From JBFLVQ01 sp040758525 (GTDB lineage Bacteria; Acidobacteriota; Blastocatellia; Chloracidobacteriales; JADJPF01), in contig JBFLVQ010000140.1 of the NCBI GenBank assembly GCA_040758525.1, positions 1-16,087 on the forward strand: 16,087 nt of DNA, given 5' to 3'. Position 1 is the first letter of the stretch. Each line of letters opens with the position of its first letter. Both the position numbers and the translations under genes were made by a program. The notes beneath the pieces are model-generated. The model saw nothing but the letters and a program-made list of their open reading frames with translations, was not told the origin of the DNA and searched no databases. Shown piece after piece: positions 1-6,818 of this stretch.

Positions 1-110
1 AATTTCGTCGCTTAGTTATTCGTTGGGAGTTCATCCATCAACGCCATATGGGTTTCCATTTTATTGCTTTTGCGCTCATTAACTTAAGAGAGTTTTGTGG
101 TGTTTTGTGA
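1..110 (+). CDS. C-terminal end of an IS5-like transposase (partial)
   Basis: A reading frame open from the window edge (frame starting at base 3) ends at TGA 108-110 and encodes about 35 residues. The stretch FRRLVIRWEFIHQRHMGF, followed by a hydrophobic segment (HFIAFALINLREF), has the pattern of the C-terminal tail of IS5-group DDE transposases: a 'FRRLvvRyE' block after the catalytic Glu region, then a helix rich in Ala/Leu ending in LR. The catalytic residues would lie to the left, outside the window. I cannot see whether the element is intact and found no certain terminal inverted repeat downstream. The assignment rests on a short segment recognised from memory, so family level only. 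Confidence 0.5.
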   Translation, partial: FRRLVIRWEFIHQRHMGFHFIAFALINLREFCGVL

Positions 111-113
111 AAC

Positions 114-347
114 TTACAACCAGTTCATTATTAATTCTTCACGTGTTGCAACATATTCAAACATTATCCAACCAAAAACTAATCCAAATATTAATGAAAA
201 AGTACTTCCTTCAGCACCGGTCTGTAAGATTGTATTAGCTAATCCAAAAATAAACAAAGGAACACTTAATATCCCAACAGCAATAAATAATAGAATGGGT
301 ATCTGTTTGATAATTATTCTACTACCTTTGGCCTTAACTGATCTCAT
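114..347 (-). CDS. small two-helix membrane protein, unknown function
   Basis: The 77-residue product has a basic N-terminus (MRSVKAKGSR), then two hydrophobic segments at about residues 12-40 and 50-66 (SLIFGLVFGWIMF), and a short charged tail (ATREELIMNWL). This is the layout of a small inner-membrane protein with both ends in the cytoplasm. The start ATG has only a weak upstream GGA at 8-nt spacing. It converges on the transposase tail: the two stops are 3 bp apart. The opposite strand also carries a long open frame over the same bases, but that translation is not protein-like, so the minus frame is preferred. I do not recognise a family. Confidence 0.5.
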   Translation of the reverse strand: MRSVKAKGSRIIIKQIPILLFIAVGILSVPLFIFGLANTILQTGAEGSTFSLIFGLVFGWIMFEYVATREELIMNWL

Positions 348-476
348 TTATTTATCCAGCCCTGTGTCATTATTGGTAACTTTATTTTACTGCAATATGC
401 CAGCTTTGGTGACAAAGAGTTATCTGCATGCTAGACTGCGCAAGTCGAAGAAACCAACATAGGGAGAAAGTAGTTT

Positions 477-1400
477 ATGGATATTCTCCACGCTATTGGA
501 AACACATCAATGATTCGACTTCGTAAGGTCATACCACCAGAGTGTGCGGATATCTTTGTGAAACTAGAATGGGAAAATCCCACTGGCAGCGTCAAGGATC
601 GTATGGCGTACACTGTGATTTCGCGGGCAGAGGAAGATGGTCGATTGAAGCCGGGAGATACTGTCGTCGAGTATACAGGTGGCAGCACAGGGGCATCGCT
701 TGCGCTAGTCTGCGCTGCCAAAGGCTATCGTATTAAGATTGTCAGCTCCGATGCATTCAGCCAGGAGAAACTCGATCAAATGGCGGCACTGGGTGCGGAA
801 CTTACACTCGTCCAAAGCGAAGGAGGTCTTACTACCAAGAAACTGATCCTAGATATGATCGAGACGGCTCGTAGGTTGAGCCAAGAGCCGCATACTTACT
901 GGACCGACCAGCTTAACAACTATGACAGCATTGCGGGTTACTACTCGCTAGGCGAGGAGATCTGGAATCAAACGAATGGAGAGATCGACGCTTTCGTTCA
1001 CTGTGTTGGTACAGCAGCTTCTTCGCGTGGAGTTGCCACAGTGCTGAAGCGCTACAACTCGAATATTAAGATTATTGTCGTCGAACCTGCCGAATCGTCA
1101 GTATTGCTGGGAGGGAAGGCAGGGCCTCACAAGATCGAAGGTGTCGGGATTGGCTATACCCCTCCACTCTGGGACCCTACTCTTGTCGATGAGATCCTGG
1201 CAGTCAAAACAGATGACGCGAAGGACATGGCAAGGCGTCTCGCGCGTGAGGAGGCTCTCTTCGCAGGGACATCTTCCGGAGCAAATGTCATTGCTGCAAT
1301 TCGAGTAGCAGAGCGGTTAGGGCCAAATGGCAAAGTGGTTACGTTGATGGCTGACTCTGGCTTGAAGTACCTAAATACCGATGTGTATAGGAAAAGATAA
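477..1400 (+). CDS. PLP-dependent cysteine synthase family protein
   Basis: A 307-residue fold-type II pyridoxal-phosphate enzyme related to O-acetylserine sulfhydrylase (CysK/CysM) and cystathionine beta-synthase. The N-terminal IGNTSMIRL block is typical, and Lys40 in GSVKDRMA is the expected Schiff-base lysine. The substrate loop is YTGGSTGASLA (66-76), where CysK has TSGNTG. The phosphate-binding loop reads VGTAASSRG instead of the CysK-type GTGGTxTG. The C-terminal SGAN and DSGLKYL motifs are in place. These substitutions place it in the conserved 'EYTGGSTG' subgroup, whose substrate is not well defined, so I do not call it cysK. The length is normal for the family. AGGGAGA at 461-467 supports the ATG at 477. 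It stands alone, with no sulfur-metabolism genes nearby, and its codons look more GC-rich than those of its neighbours. Confidence 0.9.
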   Translation: MDILHAIGNTSMIRLRKVIPPECADIFVKLEWENPTGSVKDRMAYTVISRAEEDGRLKPGDTVVEYTGGSTGASLALVCAAKGYRIKIVSSDAFSQEKLDQMAALGAELTLVQSEGGLTTKKLILDMIETARRLSQEPHTYWTDQLNNYDSIAGYYSLGEEIWNQTNGEIDAFVHCVGTAASSRGVATVLKRYNSNIKIIVVEPAESSVLLGGKAGPHKIEGVGIGYTPPLWDPTLVDEILAVKTDDAKDMARRLAREEALFAGTSSGANVIAAIRVAERLGPNGKVVTLMADSGLKYLNTDVYRKR

Positions 1401-1520
1401 GACAGAGTCTCACTCACAATGGGATTGAAGCGATAACATCAGGCTATCTGCATCCAAGGATAACGGTAAGAACTGTTCCTGCTCACAATAGGACGGATAC
1501 AGATTCCTTAGACTATTCAT

Positions 1521-1763
1521 TTGACTCTGCCAACTACTAGAAACAAGGATAAGTATAAACAACTCAATAAAGTTTATAGTGAACTAAGTAACAGCTTAAC
1601 TCCGGAGGAGAGTAGAGCCTTAAAAGCTGCTCAATTAGAATGGCTTAAATATCGTGATGCAGAGTTTAAGCTGATAGATCAACTTTACTCTTATAAAAAA
1701 GGTTCTATGAATGTGTCTTTCAATATGCCTGCACACCTGAAATCGGTTAAATCTGGATGTTGA
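1521..1763 (+). pseudogene. fragment of an LprI/DUF1311-family protein
   Basis: The translation contains QLNKVYSELSNSLTPEES, then KAAQLEWLKYRDAEF and YKKGSMNVSF. This matches the core of the lysozyme-inhibitor LprI / DUF1311 domain (two helices, the WLKYRDAE block, then a GSM block). Full members are exported and begin with a signal peptide and a Cys/Gln-containing helix; both are missing. The only available start is TTG at 1521, with an in-frame stop just upstream at 1509-1511 and no ribosome binding site. The C-terminal part also stops early, where the family usually continues another 10-20 residues. I read it as a decayed gene. A short expressed protein from the TTG is the alternative. Confidence 0.55.
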
Positions 1764-1789
1764 ACAATAAGATGTTAGATGTGCATCGA

Positions 1790-2314
1790 TCATTTATCAA
1801 TTGACGATGATGGTAGCTCTACTCCATGCGCCAGCACAAGCAGCCATCTCTCCTGTCTTTTTATAAATATATCTGTAAATGCTGTAGCAACAATAACCTC
1901 TTTATCTTTAGCAAGTAGGACTTTCGCTTTTTGTGTGCCTGTCATTACAGCAACGTCCGAATAAATATTAAGTTTCATATCATCAGACCAAATGGCAAGA
2001 ATTGTTATAGGGATTGATTCAACCGTCTTCAAGAACTCTGCTTTCTTCTGTTCCGCATTTCCTGGACTTCGATAAACAAAATCATCAGTCAAAATTTTGC
2101 TGAGTCGTTTTGAGTCTTTATTCTTGATTGCTGCAAAGATCTCATTTTCAAGTTGGATTATCTCCTCTTCGACACGGTTGGTTTGGTTTTGACTATTCAT
2201 AATCTGATTTTGGTCAAAAGTGTATATTGAATTTGCCAATAATGGCGTTATTGACAAATTCGTGCATAAAAGAATGGTAATGGTTTTAACCAATGCTTTT
2301 CGCATAAATAACAT
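1790..2314 (-). CDS. exported NTF2/SnoaL-like (DUF4440) protein
   Basis: A 174-residue protein. The N-terminus (MLFMRKALVKTITILLC, continuing to TPLLANS) is a signal peptide of about 25-28 residues. The mature part begins with a helix of the form VEEEIIQLENEIFAAI, then KDSKRLSKILTDDFVYRSPG, a strand with the motif VMTGTQ, and a final strand FIKRQERWLLVLAHGVEL. That order is the cone-shaped NTF2 fold of DUF4440/SnoaL-like proteins. The reaction, if any, cannot be predicted. The frame is open up to 2419, but an earlier start would overlap the upstream gene and bury the signal peptide, so ATG 2314 is chosen, with GGAGAG 13 nt upstream; ATG 2305 is also possible. It lies 46 bp behind the Tat-ABM gene and is probably co-transcribed with it. 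Confidence 0.75.
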   Translation of the reverse strand: MLFMRKALVKTITILLCTNLSITPLLANSIYTFDQNQIMNSQNQTNRVEEEIIQLENEIFAAIKNKDSKRLSKILTDDFVYRSPGNAEQKKAEFLKTVESIPITILAIWSDDMKLNIYSDVAVMTGTQKAKVLLAKDKEVIVATAFTDIFIKRQERWLLVLAHGVELPSSSIDK

Positions 2315-2360
2315 TGATCTTGACGTTCTCTCCAACCAATCACTAATGTGATATGGATTG

Positions 2361-2750
2361 TCATTTGAGACCATGACCGCCAATCGGGGTGATTTCAAAT
2401 CGCTCGTGAAACGAGGCAATTAATGGTTTTCCTTGCGAGATCGCCTGCTTCACAGCCGGTAATGATAGTGATGCCTTATGGCTTGCTTCGCTATCCCAGA
2501 CTTCTGTGATCCAGATCGCATCTGCATCATTTGGATCATGTGCAACCACATAGCTAAGACAGCCAGGCATGTCAGAGATACCTCCCAGCAAAATTGAGAT
2601 CAAAGCATCACGTTTTCCTGAAACAGCTTTAAGCCGCCCAATCAGACCATACATTCTTGTTTCTCCTTTCCACGAAGTGTCGCCTGGAAGAGCTATGGCG
2701 ACGGCGCCTGCTCCCATCATCGTGATAAAACTACGTCGAGTCGTATCCAT
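2361..2750 (-). CDS. Tat-exported ABM-domain (quinol monooxygenase-like) protein
   Basis: A 129-residue protein. It starts with a twin-arginine signal, MDTTRRSFITMMGAGAV (Arg5-Arg6, Phe8), followed by a hydrophobic AIAL stretch. From residue 33 (MYGLIGRLKAVSGKRDAL) it follows the antibiotic biosynthesis monooxygenase (ABM, dimeric alpha/beta barrel) pattern: the helix ending in GCLSYVV, the strand with WITEVWDSEASHKA, and the final strand ERFEITPI. The family includes YgiN-type quinol monooxygenases and heme-degrading enzymes; the substrate here is unknown. The start at 2750 puts the Tat motif at the N-terminus; the frame runs open to 2792, but that would place 14 extra residues before it. 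AGGCAG about 9 nt upstream is a modest ribosome binding site. It is followed by the exported NTF2-like gene on the same strand. Confidence 0.8.
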   Translation of the reverse strand: MDTTRRSFITMMGAGAVAIALPGDTSWKGETRMYGLIGRLKAVSGKRDALISILLGGISDMPGCLSYVVAHDPNDADAIWITEVWDSEASHKASLSLPAVKQAISQGKPLIASFHERFEITPIGGHGLK

Positions 2751-2941
2751 AATAAACTGCCTAACATTCGTGCTAAGTTGTATTGCACTCAATTTTAGTA
2801 TGATTTCAACATATCACTATTATGCCATTTTCTCGTGACATAATACACCAGTGTGTGCTGGTTGCTTTAATGTGGCTAGATAGCGAGTTATTAAAGACAA
2901 AAACCTGATGTTGAGTAACACTCTTGAGGGATACAGTCCAG

Positions 2942-4111
2942 TCAACTCTTACGGCGGCTGAGCATATCGAACCCAACCGCGATGACTAGGATCGCCCCTT
3001 TTACGATATCTTGAGTAAAATCTGGTACATTTTTAAGTGACATACCATTATCTAAACTAGCCATAAATAGTGCTCCCAAGCAGGCGCCAAAGATTGTTCC
3101 ACGTCCGCCCATAAGACTTGCACCACCTATGACACAAGCAGCGATAGCGTCAAGTTCTAAAAGTTGACCAGCATCTGGTGATGCACTACCTACACGTGCG
3201 GTATATACAGTACCAGCAACACCAGCTAATGCTCCCATAATACAAAAGACTGCTAGTATATGGCGATTCAATTTAACGCCAGATAGACGAGCAGCATCAG
3301 GATTTCCGCCAATGGCATATAGATAACGACCAAAAACTGTATTCTGAGTTATAAACACTCCCAGCAAAGCAATGGAGAAGAAGATGATTACTGGTATTGG
3401 CATGCCTGCATAAGAATTAAGCGCAGCAATGAATGCAATAATAAATAGAGAAGGAATAGTAATGTGCGCAAAAGTAGTTAATAGATTGGCAGTGACTAGT
3501 CCATGTTGACGCCGGGTGCGATTTCTTCTAATAACCATTATCACCACTACAACAATAGCCAATATTGCAATTGTTACACCAACAGCAGGAGTGAGATAAT
3601 CTTGACCAATAGCTTTAAATGAACGTAGTCCAATAGGAATAGTCTTACCTTTACTGATGCCTTTAATGACACCACGCCAGGCTAACAAACCACCCAGCGT
3701 AACGATAAAAGCAGGAATATTAGCATAGGCGACCAGTCCGCCCTGTAGCGCACCTATCGCTAGACCGACAATAACACCAGCAGCTAGTGATGGCACCAGC
3801 CCTAAGCCTAACCAACCCTGTACAATTGCAGCAATCCCTCCAGTAAGGCCAACTAGTGAACCAACCGATAGATCGACTTGCCTAGTAACAATTACCATCA
3901 ACATACCGACAGCCAGCATTCCAGTGACAGATGTTTGTCTGATTAGGTTAGAGAAATTGCGTGCCTCAAGAAATATTCCATTTGTAGCATAGGCAAAGAT
4001 TATCCATACCGCAACCAGGGCAAAGACCATTGTATAGGCGCGCAGTGAGGTAGTTGGGATATTAATTGTGTTAATGGTAATAGATGCAGGTTGAATAACC
4101 TTATTACTCAT
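2942..4111 (-). CDS. xylH: xylose-type ABC transporter permease XylH
   Basis: A 389-residue inner-membrane permease of the CUT2 (ribose/xylose) ABC importer family, close to the length I recall for E. coli XylH. There are about ten hydrophobic segments. The family landmarks are GMLMVIVTRQVDLSVGSLVG (the permease signature region), IPAFIVTLGGLLAWRG, the YAIGGNPDAARLSGV loop and CVIGGASLMGGRGTIFGA. A basic cytoplasmic loop, RRNRTRRQHGL, sits mid-protein as in XylH rather than the shorter RbsC. GAGG ten bases before the ATG supports the start. It is the last gene of the receptor-bglX-xylFGH strand, 24 bp after xylG. Two copies would form the channel served by XylG. The actual sugar could be xylose, glucose or another aldose. 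Confidence 0.93.
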   Translation of the reverse strand: MSNKVIQPASITINTINIPTTSLRAYTMVFALVAVWIIFAYATNGIFLEARNFSNLIRQTSVTGMLAVGMLMVIVTRQVDLSVGSLVGLTGGIAAIVQGWLGLGLVPSLAAGVIVGLAIGALQGGLVAYANIPAFIVTLGGLLAWRGVIKGISKGKTIPIGLRSFKAIGQDYLTPAVGVTIAILAIVVVVIMVIRRNRTRRQHGLVTANLLTTFAHITIPSLFIIAFIAALNSYAGMPIPVIIFFSIALLGVFITQNTVFGRYLYAIGGNPDAARLSGVKLNRHILAVFCIMGALAGVAGTVYTARVGSASPDAGQLLELDAIAACVIGGASLMGGRGTIFGACLGALFMASLDNGMSLKNVPDFTQDIVKGAILVIAVGFDMLSRRKS

Positions 4112-4135
4112 AAACCATCTACCTCAATTAAAGTT

Positions 4136-5686
4136 TTATTGAATATCTGCCCGTTGCTGATGTCCAGTAGCACAGGCCATTACTGCCTCTGGTGTTGCCT
4201 GTTCGCGTGTAAATTCACCAGTAAACCGCCCTTCATGCAAGACCAGTACTCGATCGGCAAGACCAAGCACTTCGGGTAGTTCTGATGAGACTAAAACTAT
4301 TGCTAAGCCTTCTTGGGCTAGACGATCAATTTGAGCATAGATCTCTTGTCTTGCTCCTACATCAATACCACGTGTCGGTTCATCAAGAAAAAGTACTCGT
4401 GGTTTAGTTAATAGCCATTTAGCTAATACTACTTTTTGTTGATTGCCACCAGAAAGTGTTTCTGCAACCATTAAGACAGAGTTCGCTTTAATACGTAAGT
4501 CTTGTGCCATTCGCTCACCAGTTGCCATTTCTCGCTCTCTATTGGTGATAAAACGGCCCGACACCTGAGTTAGGCTTGCTAGTGTCATATTGTCTAGTAT
4601 CGTTTGATCTAACACTAGGCCAAATCTTTTCCGATCTTCAGTAACAAACCCAATCCCCTGTTTGATCGCATCAACAGGGCTCTTTATCTGCACCCGCCAG
4701 CCATCAAGAACTATTTCGCCTTTAACCTGCCCAGTGTGTGCACCAAATAGTGCTAGCAATAGCTCTGTGCGACCGGCACCCATCAGCCCGGCAATCCCCA
4801 GTATCTCGCCTTGCCTAACACTGAAACTTACTCCTTTAACAAGCGTCTTTCCGACTACATTGGCATCTGCTACTGTGATGTTGGTTGCCTGAAAGACAAC
4901 ATCGCCGATATGACGTTGAGAATTTGGATATAAATTGTTTACTTCCCGGCCTACCATACGTGCGATAACACGCTGCTCGTCCAGTTTATTAGTGGCTTCT
5001 GTGCTTACCGTACGCCCGTCTCGCAATACCGTGATACGATCGCTTAGGCGGAATACCTCTTCGAGTTTGTGGGATATATAGATGATACCAACTCCGCATG
5101 TACGTAAATTATTAAGAATTGCCACCAGTGTATCAACTTCATTATCAGTAAGCGCGGCAGTCGGCTCATCTAAGATAAGAATACTAGCGTTATGCGATAG
5201 TGCTTTGGCAATCTCAACCAGTTGTTGCTGACCAATTCCTAAGTTACAGACAGGAGTGCGGGCATCAATAGCAAGGTTAAGCTTACCAAGCAACTGTTGC
5301 GCGCCTGCGTAGAGTTCATTCCAACGAATGATGCCAAAGCGGCGAGGCTCACAACCTAGGAAAATATTCTCCCCAACCGTCATCTCTTTTACCAGTGACA
5401 ATTCTTGAAAGACAATGGCGATACCAGCCGCCTCAGCATCATGTACTCCTCTAAATCTTTTTACCTGTCCGTTAATACGGATCTCACCATCATAATTGGG
5501 ATAATGGTAAACGCCCCCAAGAATCTTCATCAGAGTAGACTTGCCAGCACCATTCTCTCCTACAAGAGCATGAATCTCTCCAGCAAAAAGATTGAAGGTT
5601 ACGCCATCAAGCGCAAGTACACCAGGAAAAACCTTGGTGATATTAACCATTTCAAGAATAGCTGGACGTCCTAAAAAATTTTGCAA
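4136..5686 (-). CDS. xylG: xylose-type ABC transporter ATP-binding protein XylG
   Basis: A 516-residue protein with two fused ABC ATPase domains, the CUT2 pattern. Domain 1: Walker A GENGAGKST (43-51), ABC signature LGIGQQQ (149-155), Walker B ILILDEPTAAL (~169-179), switch region ISHKLEE. Domain 2: the P-loop position reads GLMGAGRTE (300-308) with Arg replacing the usual Lys, as is normal for the degenerate second site of this family; signature LSGGNQQ (411-417) and Walker B VLFLDEPTRGID follow. It energises import through XylH on the cytoplasmic face. Translation starts at TTG 5686, directed by AGGAG at 5693-5697; the next ATG, 13 codons in, would cut off the first beta strand (ILEMVNITK). 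It follows xylF by 25 bp. Confidence 0.95.
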   Translation of the reverse strand: MQNFLGRPAILEMVNITKVFPGVLALDGVTFNLFAGEIHALVGENGAGKSTLMKILGGVYHYPNYDGEIRINGQVKRFRGVHDAEAAGIAIVFQELSLVKEMTVGENIFLGCEPRRFGIIRWNELYAGAQQLLGKLNLAIDARTPVCNLGIGQQQLVEIAKALSHNASILILDEPTAALTDNEVDTLVAILNNLRTCGVGIIYISHKLEEVFRLSDRITVLRDGRTVSTEATNKLDEQRVIARMVGREVNNLYPNSQRHIGDVVFQATNITVADANVVGKTLVKGVSFSVRQGEILGIAGLMGAGRTELLLALFGAHTGQVKGEIVLDGWRVQIKSPVDAIKQGIGFVTEDRKRFGLVLDQTILDNMTLASLTQVSGRFITNREREMATGERMAQDLRIKANSVLMVAETLSGGNQQKVVLAKWLLTKPRVLFLDEPTRGIDVGARQEIYAQIDRLAQEGLAIVLVSSELPEVLGLADRVLVLHEGRFTGEFTREQATPEAVMACATGHQQRADIQ

Positions 5687-5692
5687 AGCCTA

Positions 5693-5697
5693 CTCCT
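5693..5697 (-). promoter_or_regulatory. ribosome binding site that fixes the TTG start of xylG
   Basis: The minus strand reads AGGAG followed by a 6-nt spacer and TTG at 5686-5684. No other start with a comparable site exists nearby, so xylG is a clear non-ATG start. Confidence 0.75.
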
Positions 5698-5711
5698 GTT
5701 GCAAGGATATG

Positions 5712-6803
5712 CTATTGTCCGCTTGTGCTAGACTGCGATTGTTGCGGCCATTTTTCACGAGGTACATTACGATATATATCTTCCATCTTGTGGTGACCAT
5801 CTTTGACTATTGTTTCGACAATGTTCTTTTTATCAACAATAATTGGTTCAAGTAGAATGGATGGTACATCTTTCTTGCCATTACTAACAGTGGCATTAGT
5901 TTTTATCGACTGTTTTTTAGCTAATGCAATGGCTGCTTCTGCAGCCTGTTCTGCTAGTGATCTAATTGGCTTGTAAACCGTCATCGATTGCGTACCTTCG
6001 ACAATACGCTGAACACCAGCAAGATCGGCGTCCTGACCAGAAACCATTACTTTGCCAGCCAGTTTCTGCTCTTCCAGCGCCTGAACCACACCGCCCGCTG
6101 TACCATCATTGGAGGCAACCACAGCGACAATATCATTATTTACTCGGGTAAGGGCATTCTCGACATGCTTAAGCGCCTCACTGGCCTGCCACTCTCGCGC
6201 CCATTGATCGGCAACCACTTTGACTTCACCTTTATCAATGGCTGGTTGTAACACTTTCATCTGTCCATCGCGTAACAATTTGGCATTATTGTCGGTAGGC
6301 GAACCACCAATCAGCACATAATTACCCTTAGGTGCATGCTCAAGCAGGTAGCGTGCTTGCAACTCGCCAACTTTCACATTGTCAAAAGAGATATATAGAT
6401 CAACATCGCTGTTAAGAATCAGCCGATCATAGCTGATAACTGGCACTCCCTGTCGCTTGGCAGATTCTACAATCGAAGCCGCAACTTCACCATTATGCGG
6501 CACCACCACCAACACATCGACCCCTTGTGTGAGCAGGTTTTCTGCTTGTTGTGTCTGTGTAGCATCATCACCATTGGCAGCTTGCACACTCACCTCTGCA
6601 CCTAGTTTCTCACTGTAGGCAACAAAAATATCGCGATCACGTTGCCATCGCTCTTCTTTAAGAGTATCCATAGAGAAGCCTATACGCAGGGCACCAGATC
6701 GTTTAGTATTATTTGCTTCTCCACCTTCTGGTGGCCCACTGGCACATCCCCATAATACTATTGTCGTGATCAGCACAATTATTAAGCTTGTTGTGTATTT
6801 CAT
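5712..6803 (-). CDS. xylF: XylF-like sugar-binding lipoprotein of the ABC importer
   Basis: A 363-residue periplasmic binding protein of the type I CUT2 class. It carries a lipoprotein signal: a hydrophobic segment ending LWGC, with Cys20 as the predicted lipidated residue, then a small-residue linker. The mature part follows E. coli XylF closely as I recall it: KEERWQRDRDIF (~50-60), PHNG, YDR (125-127), ISFDN (138-142), GGSPTDNNAK (~166-175), SNDGTAGG (231-238), SGQDADLAG (255-263) and MTVYKPI. These blocks line the sugar cleft in XylF, so xylose or a similar pyranose is the likely ligand. The C-terminus has an extra Gln/Ser-rich tail. E. coli XylF is soluble, so lipid anchoring is a difference. 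The start at 6803 is chosen for GAGGAAG just upstream; an in-frame ATG at 6815 has no such site. It begins 15 bp after bglX. Confidence 0.93.
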   Translation of the reverse strand: MKYTTSLIIVLITTIVLWGCASGPPEGGEANNTKRSGALRIGFSMDTLKEERWQRDRDIFVAYSEKLGAEVSVQAANGDDATQTQQAENLLTQGVDVLVVVPHNGEVAASIVESAKRQGVPVISYDRLILNSDVDLYISFDNVKVGELQARYLLEHAPKGNYVLIGGSPTDNNAKLLRDGQMKVLQPAIDKGEVKVVADQWAREWQASEALKHVENALTRVNNDIVAVVASNDGTAGGVVQALEEQKLAGKVMVSGQDADLAGVQRIVEGTQSMTVYKPIRSLAEQAAEAAIALAKKQSIKTNATVSNGKKDVPSILLEPIIVDKKNIVETIVKDGHHKMEDIYRNVPREKWPQQSQSSTSGQ

Positions 6804-6806
6804 TAT

Positions 6807-6813
6807 CTTCCTC
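6807..6813 (-). promoter_or_regulatory. ribosome binding site that decides the xylF start
   Basis: GAGGAAG on the minus strand, with the GAGG core 6 nt before ATG 6803-6801. It overlaps the upstream in-frame ATG at 6815-6813, which therefore is unlikely to be the start. Confidence 0.65.
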
Positions 6814-6818
6814 ATTAA

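Noticed and set aside
97..462. 121-codon plus-strand open frame
   Set aside because: Its translation has no protein-like features, while the opposite strand encodes a clear two-helix membrane protein over the same bases.
2569..2838. 89-codon plus-strand open frame
   Set aside because: Antisense to the Tat-ABM gene, with no domain pattern or ribosome binding site.
2848..2863. CCAG/CTGG inverted repeat as a terminator after xylH
   Set aside because: Only 4-5 bp of stem, about 80 bases past the xylH stop, with no U-run on the minus strand.
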